Below are positions 11,385-24,850 of a DNA stretch of 64,000 nucleotides, piece by piece. The translations under genes were made by a program, and so were the position numbers. The notes under the pieces were generated by a model that was not told the DNA's origin, ran no database searches, and was given only the letters and a program-made list of their open reading frames with translations. This DNA is from Stichopus chloronotus (Eukaryota; Echinodermata; Holothuroidea; Aspidochirotida; Stichopodidae): positions 19,809,911 through 19,873,910 of the forward strand of contig CM037843.1 in NCBI GenBank assembly GCA_021234535.1. Direction: 5' to 3'. How positions within the stretch are numbered: position 1 is the stretch's first letter; each line of letters begins with the position of its first letter.

Positions 11385-11776
11385 GGAAGCACTGACCTAA
11401 TGGATAGGCATCAGAATTATCCAGTGGTTATGGGTTCGAATCCACGTAATACCCTTGGGCAAGATATTTATCTCCACTACCTTTTCTCCAACCAGATGTT
11501 ATTTTGGGACCTGCATGATAGCCTTTGTCAAGGCTATGTAAGGGGGTATGTAACGGCATATAGCGATTTCCCGGGGTGGAACACAGCCAGTGGTATGACT
11601 AAATTTGTACAAGTTTTGACAGAGGCTAGACCTATGAGTATGAGGGACCGAGTACAACCGGGGCATTAGTGGAAGCCATATACTCTCTAGTACTGTGGCA
11701 AGGGTCATGTTGTAACAAGTCTGTATACCTGCACTACATGAGACTGCATTAGCATTATTATTCATTATTATTATTT
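11385..11776 (+). mobile_element. tRNA-derived SINE with ATT tail
   Basis: The head carries an A-box-like TGACCTAATGGATAGG (11393-11408) and a perfect B box GGTTCGAATCC (11433-11443), the split RNA polymerase III promoter inherited from a tRNA. It is followed by CCTTGGGCAAG, a body of about 300 bases and a short ATT repeat at 11754-11775, as in SINEs moved by CR1/L2-type LINEs. No cloverleaf with a usable anticodon survives, so it is not a tRNA gene. An 89-codon frame inside it is incidental. Confidence 0.75.
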
Positions 11777-12179
11777 AACACATTGTGAATAACGTGGCTC
11801 CCTTCTTGAACAAGTCTGTCCATTCCTTTTGGAGATGGATATTGTAGCAGATGCTTGAAATTGATTCTTAACAATTAAGGATCAGAAAAAAACAAGAAAA
11901 TACACAAACCAGTTGATATTGTTTGCTTTCTGTTCCTGAAGTACAGCAACTAATAGTCGACATTGAATCCTTCACACCAAACTTTGGTTGAACTTAAAAT
12001 TTTACTTCCTGACACTTGAACGTTTTTGTCACGTCAGAAACAATACTTAGTTCTCTCTCCATTGTGTGATATATACAAGGAAGTCACAGCTTATAGACGG
12101 ATGTTCTTTTTTTTTTTTGGTTTCTTTTGTGACTATGTGAAGTCAATACGAACGTGGATGTTTACAGGGGATATTACTG

Positions 12180-12720
12180 AAAGAGGTTTCAGGCATTTTG
12201 CAGAATTTCATAAAATGGGACATAGGGCCCAAATAAAACCATAGATTACAAATTCATGAACACCCTTTAGATAACCAAAAGTTTCAAACAGCCCACATGA
12301 ACTACCACCCAAGGGACATTATGGCCAAGGTAAATGTAAACCCATGAAAGCCTGTGCAAGAAGCAGCATTAATTATACATATGATTCTATACAATCGGCC
12401 ATGGGGTCCACATGGGCCTTGGACTAAAAATCCCTGAACATCCTGAAGGTACCATTAAAAGAGCATCATTGTGACAAACTATCAACATTGTACGAGAGAA
12501 TCTGCCGGAGAAACATTTCATAGGATTTCATAAAATGGACAAAACTTCCTGAACATCCCAAATTGTCCATCTCCTACATAACCTTATGTCTAAGATTCAC
12601 ACAAATCCATGAAAGCATGTAGGAGAAGCATTTTGAACAATTGTAGACAGACAGATAGAGTGATGCAACAGTTTACAGCAGTATGCTGGTATGAACTGAA
12701 AACTGAATCAATCATTCTCT
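12180..12720 (+). repeat. Repeat F, copy 1
   Basis: Shares a chain of phrases with 43.77-44.39 kb: CATAAAATGGGNCATAGGG, CCACATGGGCCTTGGA, 'atccctgaacatcctgaaggtaccattaaaagagcatcattgtgacaaact', then GACAGACAGATAGAGTG and CTGGTATGA near the end. ATAAAATGG-type blocks recur within it, so the element appears to be built of related subunits. Confidence 0.7.
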
Positions 12721-13663
12721 CTGGGGTAAGCTTCCCAGCTGCATGCCTAACTCAAGGACAGTTCTATGAGGGGGGGTAGGACTTTAGATTGACCGAATTT
12801 TGGCTAATCCCCCACAACGGGATAAAAGATTCCTACAACTATCATCCACCTTTATTTTTGGAAGAGTAAGCTTTTGAAACACAAGATCACAAAATGAAGA
12901 AGGTCTGGATGCCGGTAAAAGGCCCGAAAAGTGCTACTTTCTGCAATCTGGGAAGCCTGTTGGCAAAAAATATCTTTGTATGACACCTGCCAAAGAAAGG
13001 TGGGGTGTTCCACTTAGATGGTAGAATGTGAATGGTCTTCAAAAAGTAATATCCCTGGAAGCATGCCTGGCCTAATTTTAATGATGAAGTCTCTGTTCCA
13101 CATGGTGTTATATGTAAATATTTTGGATATCAGGTAAAGTAAATGATCACTGTTGTAGTGGTCGGCTGTAATACAGCTTCCAATTAAATTATTAGCATTC
13201 TACATTATGTACAGTTTAATACAAAACTGGGGAAAGGGATTTTTCCTTTATTACATATATGCCAGTAGTACAGCCAAGCTACAGTTTTCAGTATGGTGAT
13301 ATCCAGGTTTTGACAAAAATGCTGGGTCCCTATTTTTTCAGAGTATTCCAGTGTATTTAAATTTTTGATAAGAAGATGATTTTCATCATTTAGGCAAATC
13401 AATGACTGTAAGGTGTGGATCTGAAAGAATACCAAGTTTCAGCAACATGCGTTTAAAAATGTGGATAAAAATGTCAGTACAAGTTGAAGCCAACAAGGAG
13501 TAAATGGATGCTGTGTTCATTCTCTACACACCATAATTTTTTTTTTTTTGTGCCAATATTCTACAGGAATGAACATAGAAGCCATGAAAAATGAACTTCC
13601 AATAGCATTTTAACAGACAGTTAGCTTTGAAATTGCATGCTAGCAGTTTCATATTAACATGAA

Positions 13664-13935
13664 TTAAAATGTTTCATATCTACATGAACTGACTTCTCTG
13701 ATGATGGCTTCTTCCCCAGCCAACTTTACAGCCTGTATGCAGAAAATGTTAAGTGCAGCATGCTCCAAAGGGACTTTATGAGACCGTATATGTGCAGTAC
13801 AGATTCCAAACGAAGAGGCCACCTCATACATAAAAGGAAATAAAGTGTCCCCGGTATGATGAAAGACCGATTTGGAAAGAGTGACCGCAATCGAGGTTAC
13901 CTTTCGTTTTGCCATGAAGTACATGGTTGTGGAGG
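13664..13935 (-). CDS. Open segment, possible two-exon gene end
   Basis: On the minus strand a 106-codon frame (ATG at 13984) ends at TAA 13664-13666. A plausible split exists inside it. A short exon, 13935-13901, ends in MYFMAKRK with donor AAG|GTAACC. After a 168-base intron, acceptor CATTTTCTGCATACAG| opens a terminal exon at 13732-13664 beginning AVKLAGEEAI and ending YETF. Both borders are in phase 0. The 168 bases are a multiple of three with no stop, so spliced and unspliced forms both stay open. No family was recognised, and open runs this long are expected by chance in this window. Confidence 0.3.
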
Positions 13936-13984
13936 CTACAGGTATTTTATTTAACTTCAAAAAGACTGATAATGAAACTAGCAT

Positions 13985-16900
13985 AGTTTACATTTATCTG
14001 CTTCCTCTTCTAAATTAATCAGAAGCATTGTAGCAAACTGACATCGGATGTTTGCAATGTTTGGAGAAGAGTAGTTCAATACAGTACACGTCAAGAGAAA
14101 ATACAGCTAAATTCGCAAAGGTATCTCTAAAAATCTGCATCAACAGGTAAAATTCTGTTTCTGCAATTTAGATAATGTTTGAAGCTTTCACAGCAAATTT
14201 CTGCAAGCAATGCACCTCATGAAAAAAATGTTTAATTTACTATTAAAGGTAATGACTTGAATGCATGGTGTATGACAAAAGTCTTGTACAGCAGCGCCAA
14301 TCTTTCATAGCAACACTGCATGACAATACTGACCCGACTTTGGGTCAAAAGGCAAAGAAACAAAAATCTAGGATAGTCATGAAAATACAAATGTTGATCA
14401 ACAAAGATGCCGTTTGAACTCGTCCACATGATCAGCGGGATCAACCATTTGGACATGCACACAGTCTAATACCGCTTCTCAAGATGAGTCGTCATAAGAA
14501 TTCAGACTCAGAAATGAAACTTGCAAACTGCATATGAAATTTGGCCTTCATAAACGAGAAAAAAAAAAAATTAAAACAGAGTAGTGAGCTCTTCAGGTAT
14601 CACATACAAAACAAAGTGCAAAACTCTGCTTCGAAAGGAAAACGTGCCTGTCTTATCTGAAAGAATTTCCCTCCCCCCACCGAAATAGACAAGGAGGTGT
14701 ATAATACTGATCAGTTATACTCTATGCTATCTCTTATTCAGATTGATCATATCACAAAAATGTATTCCTGTATATCATATCAAGTTAACGTGAACGTGGA
14801 TCACCACACGCTACTGATAAATGATGCCTAAAAACGGCTAGAAGTTCATGACTAGTTTTATAAAGGCAACTGTTTTTTTTTTTTCCTTTTTTGGTACGAC
14901 TCGTTTCATTCGTTAAAACGGGAGTGAACTGATGAAGGAGAGGCGTCTTCACAGGGTGCACACTTAACACTGAAATGAGGACTCTTTCCAGGAATATGAA
15001 CTATAGGCCGGGGACACTCAGAAAATTAGATTTACACTCTTACTGGATCAGCTGTCATTAATTCCTACCCTGCCAAAGTTAAAAAGTCACATGTGCTGTG
15101 CGTAATTGTTTGGTGGGTGATTGTGTTCTGATATCTTAACTAGCATATCCAATTTCCATGGGAATCAGGAGGATATTATAACTGTCTGAGCAATTAAAGA
15201 AAAAACAAGAGAGAGAAAGATCGAGAGGTGGTTGAATGATTCATTTTATGGAAAAAAAAAAAGAAAGAGGATGTAAAATATGAGAAACAAGCCACAAATT
15301 CAACCTGCCATTGTTTTTGGATCTCCAGAAACATCATGCAGATGTTCTTGCATTCAGTAGGCATTAACTTCCACTGGAGAAAACCTCAGCAAATTTAGCC
15401 TCCAATCTATCCTGACGTAGAACATCAGCTTGTGTATTATGTGAGGATGTAAATGATAAAATAAGATCCCAGGATACGCTTGAGCAAAGGTCACAAAAGA
15501 GCGACATTGAATTCAATTCCAATCTGGTTTTAGTACCTTTCAGCTTAAACCGTCTCCAAATCTAGTCAAAAGAAAGAGCCAAACATTGGAGATCTTATGA
15601 GGCACTGATGACAAATACTTAACAAAAATGTCAATAGATCATGGCATGACATCTCAAAATCCAGTTTTTATTGGAAAGGAGTGAAAAATATAGAAATTAT
15701 TTTCAAATAAATCTCTCTGTAGAGTCATTTCTCAGATTAGATGGGATTGGGAAAATTTATACAGATGGCTAGGATCAGTTACTGGTAGTGTAGAGTGATC
15801 AACATAACCAAATGTATTAACAGAACACCACTGGTCTGATATTTTTAAAATATTTTAAATTCGAAATATCTTTCGATGTCGTCGTGATCTGTGTCTGCAT
15901 GAGGGTGACGTTTTCGAATGATTCGATAAGTGCAGGGCAACAACTATGGAGCCTGAGCTGGTCAGTCGAGGATGTCGATGGAGGAGCTGCGTCAGTCACA
16001 ACTGGTCTAATTCAGATGATGTACGAAGTTAAAACAAAATGCATGACTGCCAGCAGTCAAGTCTGTACACCGGGCAGGGTCGACACGTCACGGGGCAAGG
16101 GGCCGGGACAACAACCAACTGCCTCATATTACTATGCACCCGGCAAATGTACCAGAGAGAAAAGAAACGGTTCAAAGGTTAAAAGGTTAAATGGAATTAT
16201 TCTTTCTTGTTCTTGTAGATTACGAAGTTCAGAAAGTAACAATTCAACTACATGTATGTAATGAGGCAAAAATTCAGCAGCAGATAATTTCAACATTTTG
16301 CATCTTATCCCTTCCTTCAAGAATTTGATCCCTCCTCAGGAAACTGGGAGTTTTGTGGCCCTATAAGTGATTACAGTACTGAGTATTCTTCTCTAGCTAT
16401 ATAGTAGCATAGTACCAACTTGCTGAACAAAACCTTGGGATTTTGTCCAAATAACAAAGTTCTGTTGCTTTGCTCTCCATGGTCCCAAGCCCAGTGTTGA
16501 GTACTCATTATATTGGTAGTTAGAACAAACTTTGGTTAAAATAGGGAAATGTAAAGAATTGATTACTTCGGTGAAGTGATTGTGCTTGCACTTTAGGGCC
16601 TAATTGGTACTCCACATTTTTACAACATAATCAGCCAGTTGGTTGTGATATGGTGTTTATCTGTTCATAACTATATAAACAATATTCAGTTCTCAGATGC
16701 CATTCACTGTGAAAGTTACAAGAATACTTGTATATTTCAAAGTAATTAAAGAGATGATGTGTCCACCCCCTTCACAACAGTTTTGCGCACAGTTCGACAG
16801 GAATCAAATCCGGTCATGACCAAACAGAACAGTGAACCCACTGACAAATATCCATCCACTAATCCTCTGAATCCCAAGGCCATCCTGTTTGAAGTGTCTT

Positions 16901-17229
16901 GGACGATGTTAAGGTGCTTTGACATTTATTTGATGCTGTAATTTTGCCATTTTGCAAAATGGTTTAGTTAATATGGGCAATGTTCACTTTGTTAAGATCA
17001 TGTAAAAAAACAAAAAAACGGGCTTTAGTGTTATTGCCATGTCTTTGAAGCCACAAGTGTTGAAAGACCAACCTCTGAGGGTCAAATGTCATTTCCGTTC
17101 AGTGACTGCATTATGTAACCTCCTCCATGGTCGGGAAGATTTTATCAGCCATGCACTAAAAACTGGCACCCTTTTGATGAATCACTTGTACCCTCTACAT
17201 GTAGGTGAATTTTTCAATTTCATGTGGTA
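13985..17229. other. Non-coding stretch, no gene recognised
   Basis: AT-rich sequence with scattered poly-A and poly-T runs (14559, 14872, 15251). A higher-GC patch at 15870-16160 has open frames on both strands (15884-16261 plus, 15817-15999 minus) but no clear splice borders or family. A 60-codon plus frame at 16759-16941 is not supported further. Confidence 0.35.
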
Positions 17230-18060
17230 ATCATTAAGTCATTTTGAATAGCCCAAACTTTGAATGACTGTTGAACCAGTAAGCCCTAAGGCATTCAGTG
17301 TAGGTTTTGATGATTCAGTTACAAATGCACTGAAGTTCCGACATATTGCACAAGGTGGAGATATGTTGACTTTAAATTACAGTACCTTTGACCTCTACCA
17401 AAATCAGTATGCTGCTTGCACTCAGTTAAGTACATCTACAAATCAAATATTAGATCTGTCCAAGCTTCTCTTCTTGGGATATCGTGTTTACAAGGTTAAC
17501 ATGATTTGAATCTTGTTGACCTCAAATGACCTTTGACCTCCACCAAAACAATAGGCTTCTTGTACCCAGTACAATAAACTCACATACCAAATAGTTTCCT
17601 TCTTGAAATATCATGTTTACAAGGTTTTCACTATTTGACCCCTGGAAACTTCACATGATATTTGACCTTTACCAAAACCATTGGCTCCTTGTACTCAATA
17701 AGATACACCTAAATGTCAGACAGGAATTCTGTCCAAGCTTAGTTCTTGAAATATGTCTAAAAGGTTTTCACTATTTTGATCCCACTGAGTTTGAGCTCCA
17801 CCAAGGACATTAGGGCTATTACACTTAATAGCGTTCACCAACATATCAAATATGCGATCAGTCCAAGCTTCCCTTCTTAGATATTGTCAGTGTTCACAAC
17901 TTGGTTTTCACAATTTGACCACTGTTGACCCCAAATCACCTTTGACCTCAACCAAAAATGACAGGCGTCTTGTAGTCAATATGGTACACCTATATACCAT
18001 GCATGATATCTGCCCAATTTTCCTTTTTATGATATACTTTGTCATGTTTACAAGGTAGAT
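17230..18060 (+). repeat. Tandem array of DR1-bearing repeat units
   Basis: About six degenerate units of 125-150 bp. Each carries a 'gatatcgtgtttacaaggtttt' block (recurring near 17485, 17612, 17755, 17895 and 18045), TTTGACC, a (A/C)TGACCTTTGACCTCCACC block, CAATAGGCTTCTTGTACTC and a 'caagcttcccttctt' block. TGACCTTTGACCT is exact at 17527-17539 and near-exact at 17383-17394 and 17936-17948. Several 60-80 codon frames here are incidental. Confidence 0.8.
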
Positions 18061-18063
18061 TCC

Positions 18064-18304
18064 TCACAAACATACACACACACACCCCAACACACATACA
18101 AACAAACAAGGTAACATTAGGAGTGAGGACTCCATTGAATTTTGCTTTCTTGTTGCTTTCTGCACCCTAACCTTAATAATACATTCCCTATTGTTGTTTC
18201 CCTGAGTCTTTCTGAGGACCTGAAATTTTTTTATTCACGCCCCTTACAAGGCATGCGTACATACACAAACACACGCACACATGCACGCACGCACACGCAC
18301 ACAA
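18064..18304. repeat. CA-rich microsatellites
   Basis: Two CA/CG-interrupted runs, 18064-18110 and 18250-18304 (ACACACGCACACATGCACGC type), flank about 140 bases of single-copy-looking DNA directly after the DR1 array. Confidence 0.8.
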
Positions 18305-21300
18305 ACCATCATGAATGCCAATGTTACGATTATCATCAAAACCAAAAGTTGCTTTGTTGCCACTTGTAAAGGGAAAACATGTCATCAGTGGTGCTGAATT
18401 TCCTGCTTATTGCAGCAATAGGTCTGTGATGTGATGTCACCCAGGCACACATTCTTGAATATCTTTTGTATTTCTTTATTTCCTCTACTCTCCTAAAAGA
18501 AATGTTTCACAAAAGTTTAAGAGATACGTCCTTACTTCCTATAATACTTTAAGGTACAGCTACAATATACCCAATCTTCACTTTCACGACTGTCAAATTT
18601 CAGGGATAAATGAAGGCTTCAATTTTAAACGAAAAGAGGACTCCTTGCAATAACATGCATTTTGGTAACCTTGAAGCAACTGGGAATCTTTCTTGACTAG
18701 GGAAGTCTTTCTTTCTTCTAACAGCAATGTTGTGAGTTAGGAAAAACATATTGACATGGGGGTTTGAAATGCCTGCAGTACAAAACTATGCTCTTTCATT
18801 TCAGAACCCCTTCAATTGTCAGTAAAATATGACTTTAAAGGGCTCTTTCTGAAATGGACCAAAGTTACGAACAGGAAAAGGAAAGGTATTACCAAACATG
18901 TTTGAAAATACCTGACACTGAACAATTTATCCTCAAAGAAAACAATCCATCAGGAATTATTTTACTTCCTGTTCTCTGACTAATCCTACCCCCTTCCCCT
19001 TACTTCCTCTTCTCCTCCCACTGCAACATTCCTCAAGACAAATTATAAAGGACTAGATGTTGTTGGTACAACATGAAGTAAGAAGTAAGCCACAACTCAT
19101 TTCATTAATCTTGAGTTTTGCACTAAAGCAACTTCAAGACACATTCAGGATAAAAAAGATGAATGTGTACTGGGACAGCAAGAACTTAAAAAAAAAAACA
19201 TACATGAACCACACCAACATTCATGGGATATGTTTAACTCATCACACTGGGAATTTAAACAAATCACCTCTGAATCTATAGATCAATGATTCATAAATAT
19301 AAAGTACACTATCCAAATTATAAAAACAGTTTTACCTGATCCCCAGAAATGAGCCAGTAATTATCAAATTGTTGTGGTATGAAATATCTGGAGAGACTAT
19401 TTACCAAATAGTGTTGGTTGGACACATCTTGTTTGGTTGTTCAATGTCTGACTCAATATACATTGTGGTCAATCCAAGGAAACCACAGACAAATTGGGAG
19501 GAAAACCTGTGGATCTAAAACTTTTTGCTAACAAGGCAAATATTTCCTTTCCTTCTGACTACCACAGGAAATATCCATTGTTTTACCTAGACACTGTGCA
19601 AAATTTCTATAAATCAAAATATAGGGTTGCGAAAGATTACTGTAACCAAAGGAAAAGGATTTCTTTTCTCTTGTATGCCACATAAAAGTTTGACAAAGGT
19701 TATTTATTGCACTGTTGATTTGCTGGAGAAACTTAAAATGGAAATATGTTTGAAGGATTGCTCAAAGTTGGCAATGAAGCTCTTGGACTCACGCCAAGTT
19801 AAGGATGGCTCGCCGCTCACTGTGAAGAAGCATGTTTGGATGGTACAAACTACAAAATGCTATAATACAAGCAGCGTTATACGGAGGGGGTTGGGCTGTG
19901 TTTTGTTAAGAAACTACCTCAGTCATTTGGAAGGAATACTGCACATAAATCAGTGACAAGTCCTAACAGGTATATCCTCCTCTCAAGCTATCTTAGAGTA
20001 TTCAGTGTTGTTCGTGGGATGGAGGGGGGCGAAAATTGTGACTGAAAACAGCCGCCCCACTGGAAGGGTGATCGTCAGTCTAAAATGAAACCCTACCCGA
20101 AAAAAAATACTCCGCTGGGCCTCCTAAAAAAAAAAAAAAATTGACAATAGACTACTGCCAAATGTAGGCCTATAGGCCTATCATAAAAGTTTGATCAAAA
20201 TGTCTCCTAAGAGTCCACCAAAAAATTAGTGCACAAAGAGGCAACATCAAACAAGGCAAAGTTTTACATCATGATCCGCATCAATAAAATTATTCTCCTT
20301 ATGAAGTTTTTATCAACATACTGCAAGCACTAATGACCCCCCTTGCTCCCTTGAAAATCTGTGGAGAGCACTGCATCCATGGTAACTCTTTCTTGATACT
20401 CTGTTTGATTCCTCAAACGTCTGCTACGTGATTAAATGCTGTGTCTATGCCATCACTCCAATGCACCTCCAAACAGATTGTGAGTTTTACACACAGGGTT
20501 AAAAATGGTTAATGTGAGGTTGTATGAACAATTGACTTGAATCTAGCCTCTAACAAAATGATTCAAATCATGTCAGACTACTCTGAAGCATTCACAGGAG
20601 GCACAAAATGAACTCACGAGGCCCATCGACTGCTATTGACCCCTGTGAGGAGAGAGGTTCGAAGATGTCCTAGAAGGACATTCACCGCTGTCGGCCCTGT
20701 GAGCGATCAGTTAATGTTGAATATTTAGTCTTCTTCGAGGACCATACTGTGAATGATGCATCACAATGACAAAACACTTAACAAAATTATTCCTCAACAA
20801 TTCAGGTAATGACACATTGGCAAATCAATGTACGGTATCTGTGCTGCTCTCAGAACGTATAACAATCTGAAACTCTGGAATAAAATAATTGACCAGCAAA
20901 TCAATCTGTCAATAATTCAATCAGCAAATCAAACTATTTGGAAAATCTATGAAAGAAATGATTGATACATTGATACAGTCAGCGATGTACAACTTAATCT
21001 CACCGATCAATCATTCGATCGATTCATGACTTAATAATTCCTACGATCTGAAATTAGTGTGCTACTAATACCCCTCCTTCACAAAAAAAAAAAAAAAACA
21101 AAAAAAAACTAAATCAATGAGCATATAAATAAAAAATGTATAAAAGTAGGAAAACAAAGGTTATCTAGTCCAAATGAAGGGAAAAGACCGCTGTGTAGGA
21201 CACTGAGAAAATGTTGGAACTTACAAAAAGACAAAGGTGTACTACAAAGTTATATCACAGGGATGGCAACAATTAATGACTGTGTACCATTAATGTCAGA

Positions 21301-21371
21301 CCCGAAAAATCCGAACTTTAAGATCAACCAACACAAAACTTTTCATCATAAAACAACACAATGGTTCACAA
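18305..21371. other. Non-coding stretch, no gene recognised
   Basis: Long AT-rich stretch. A 109-codon plus frame at 19627-19956 has no splice or family evidence. Poly-A runs occur at 19188, 20128 and 21083. From 20830 to 21040 CAATCA and AATCAAT phrases recur as a weak simple-repeat texture. Confidence 0.35.
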
Positions 21372-21718
21372 TCAATATAAAAACCAGGACAACATGATAA
21401 ATTTATCAGTTTTACATCGTGTTGAGTTGTAAAGGATTTCTCTTGAAGGATAAACTTGTGAGTTATGTATCCATAATACCATCAGCAATAATAAAGAGTT
21501 GTTGGGCGAACAAAAAGACAGCCTCTTGCTCTCTACAGAATTTCCACCAGATATGTTTACTTCACTAATGAAACATGATGATCCGTGACAACACACAGAA
21601 TATAGCTGCTGTCGATCAATGGAAATGTTTTCTTGCCAAATGACAAAAGTGATGTTTCTCTGATGACCCACTATAGGCCAGCGTCTTCACACTAGAAAGT
21701 AATGTTTGCTTCACCTAC

Positions 21719-21775
21719 CTGGGTATCCCATCTCGTGATGTTCGACCCCGGGTCTGAAAGTGCCACCCGGATGCA
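21719..21775 (-). CDS. Possible exon with strong donor site
   Basis: The minus strand reads ...GGATACCCAG|GTAGGTGAAG, a near-consensus 5' splice site at 21718. All three frames upstream are open for at least 19 codons, one of them ending FCIRVALSDPG then TRWDTQ. A weak acceptor-like AG lies near 21776. GC is higher than in the flanks. A 99-codon minus frame lies downstream at 21372-21671 but I could not join it. An exon is plausible; the frame is undecided. Confidence 0.25.
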
Positions 21776-24600
21776 AAAGCTTTACCAACGTACGTTGTAC
21801 GTGTGACAAAAAATTCAACATGTACCTGACCAAGAACAACTTCGTTGTCATACCCATATGTAAGATAAATGAAAAAAAAAAGAAGCCGAATTCAGATTCA
21901 CAAAGATCTCAGAGCCTAGCACAATTATACCCATCAAGCCAACAATGTGGAAAGCTTTAAGAAAAATCTGTGATCTTATCCTTCCTGGAAGCAACTTTAT
22001 ATAACAAAAATGCTCCACAGGTATCTCATTTTTGAATTTGCCTTTTATTTACTTTACTCCATTTTCAAACTTCACTTTTTGTTATATTTTATCCTGTGAA
22101 GCGGTGTCAGACGTACTTCGCTATTAGTGAACCATGAAAGCTCTACAACAGGTAAGAAGTCCCCTGAAAGAACAAACTTCTACACGAGTACTAGGGAAGG
22201 ATCGCTGTTGCCTTGCCTCAGCAATACAAGCACAATGCTTTTCATGCTCTATCTCTAGAATACAGGTCATGGGACTACTTGTCTCTTTAAAATGAAGCAG
22301 AATTCTCAAAAGATGCTTTAAAACATAAATGTGAAGCAAGCATGACAATGACATATTAGTAGTCTCATACAGCTTACAAGGTTTTCAAAATATCTTACAA
22401 TTTCCGAAGTGTGTCACAAAAAGTTCCAACCGAGTAGATCGTTCATACAGCCTGTTGGGGAGTTGCCTAATGTGCTACCAGCAGTTTGCAACTGCCACAT
22501 TCAAAGTTTGGGGACCCTCATCATGATGTCATAGATAATATTGAAAATTTTTGGCTGATGCTTTCCATGAAATACCTGCATCTGTCTTTAGACATACCAA
22601 TCAGGTAACTGTGATTTTTTTCCACACCTGTTAGGGATTGGCCCATATTCGAGGGGGTGGAGAGGGTAACGAATGATCATACTGAAAAGTAAAAAAAAAA
22701 ATATATATATCCTCCTCATGAGATCTGTCCTCTGGGGAAAAGCCCCACAACCAATAAACAGTTTGCACTTGCTGTTAAATTGTACACTTAGTGCATGCAG
22801 CTAGGGTGTAAATAATTTTCACAAAAAGCATGAAAAAGTTTTTTTTTTTTAAAGAATCTTGCAGGTAACCACAATGGATATGAAGGAACATTGTGGTGAT
22901 GTAGGTTGTTATCACAGATCACATATTTTATTTATGATTTAGAGTATAAGCAGGAACGTCATCCTGTTTAATTATCTATAAATCTTGACATGTCAAAAGA
23001 AAGTAAGAAAGTAAAACAAAAGAAAAAAAAGATGCAGTTTTTATAGCTCTGAGGATGACAGCTATCAGTCCCACAAGAATCACTGAAATAGCAAGCCCAT
23101 CAAACTTTCCAAAAGCTAATCTTTGTATGTCATGACTTTTCAAAAAAGAAAGTGGGCTGCAAGTTTACAACTTTGCCAAAGGAGGAAATCTGGTTGGGTT
23201 AAACTTATCATCGGCAATATAATCAACAGTGCTTTATAATAACAAGCTGTAATTACTAGCTCATTGTTTGGGAAAAAGACAGGCATATCAAAAAGACAAC
23301 AAAAGAGAAACCAAAAGGGTAAACAAGTAAAATAGGTGACACAAATCATATGAATATATATACACGGATTCAATTTGTGGTTAAGTGGGTGGGCAAGTTA
23401 CATTATTTATACTACACCTCTGAAAAGATGAATCTTTTGATTTGCCTCGAAGCTACAATCTTGGACAAAATACCTTGGGACACCCCGCTCCCCTGTTCAA
23501 TGTTGGCTACAGGATTACTGTTCAAAGGGTACATTCACTCCCATAGCACAACATTGGAAAGGGGGTGCGAGGGTTTCATGTTATCCTCAAACCTAAAATT
23601 CAGTATTATATTTGCAACATACGGCAAAGTGTCCCAACAATTTTATCCAAGACTGTAGCTCACTGGGACATGACCAGATCAGAGGAGCACTCAAGAAGAC
23701 TGTGGAAGCTAACATTGTACAGCAGTACATTTGTGAGTCCAAGCAGTCAAGTTCCTAGTATGGTTTTACCCCAATGAATCAAACTTACTTCATGGATAAA
23801 ACAAACTACTTTACTTATGCAGTTACCGATATTTTGTCAGAAATGCTGGTGCAGACATCTGCAATTCACTGGCATGGCTTGTTCTGGGTCTATATTTATC
23901 TTCAGCTTCAAAATAATTGGGTGGTAAGGATTAAATGAAAACAAATACCTTTTTTTCAGGCATCTGTTCCAGACAACTTTCAATTTGTGTAAAAATAAAC
24001 CAACTCAATACAAACAATTACCACATTTTCTTTCCTCAGGCCCGAAATTGAGACTGAAACAGTGGTCAGTTTTGGCTCAGCTTACTGTCCATGGAAGGTG
24101 TTAGATCAAAAAGAGACTTTCTCATGATCTCTGACCTCTAACAAAATAAAAAAAAATTCTAAATGATAAAGTACCTCCCTTGATGGAATGTGACATGGAG
24201 TTTAAAAATGGATAGAGAACAATAAATTGATGAAAGCAAACAAACATGGTGTCAAGGGATCTATGAGAGTGAAAGTCCTAAAAACAGAAAGAGGAGAGGG
24301 GGGGGGGGGCAAAAATTACAGAACAATTTGGATCATTTGACTGCTTTATACTGACCTTTTCTAAAGAGTGATTAAGTCCGGACTTGAAAAAGTTACAATA
24401 AAAAAGTAGTAAAGCACTATTTGACCATGTTTATTATAGGTCATTGACATTTGATGGGCTCCTGGGGATATACTTCTGCTTTTTTGATAGTGTGGGCTAG
24501 TGTTTAATCTTAGTTCCAAGTCTGAAAAATTAGTAGTAGTGGCATGGTGACATCATTACGTATACCACTTTCACAAACAATAAACTGCAAATACCCAAAA
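21776..24600. other. Non-coding stretch, no gene recognised
   Basis: No supported gene. A short AT microsatellite lies near 22690 and a poly-T run near 22840. Two overlapping plus frames at 23350-23777 lack splice support. The 24050-24150 region has a weak resemblance to the DR1 repeat ('atgatctctgacctctaacaaaa'). Confidence 0.35.
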
Positions 24601-24850
24601 GTGAAATTTGATCATCAAGAGACAGAGATGCCACAGTGAGTGAGCGACTGGGAGTGAGTTATAGGAAAGTGACTGGTGACGAGCGCGAAGTGCGAAGTCT
24701 TTTCGCCAGGGGCCCAGGGTCCGTTTTAGGGCCCTGTAAGCTAAGAGCTTCCAGAAGCTCTCTGGTGCAATCTGAAACTTATTTGGTACTCTCTTCTGGT
24801 AAAGTTTATGACCATACAGGCTTCGGAGAGATTACTTGTATTTAGTGGGG
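24600..24850. repeat. Probable interspersed repeat fragment
   Basis: A GC-richer island in AT-rich DNA reading GAGCGCGAAGTGCGAAGTC, then a block with GGGGCCCAGGGTCC and GGGCCCTG, then AGCTTCCAGAAGCTC. The self-complementary GGGCCC and AGCTTC..GAAGCT pieces and the sharp composition change suggest a transposable-element fragment rather than a gene. No second copy occurs in this window, so this rests on texture alone. Confidence 0.3.

Noticed and set aside
11393..11460. A true tRNA gene
   Set aside because: A and B boxes are present, but the arms do not pair into a cloverleaf and the sequence continues into a SINE body with an ATT tail.
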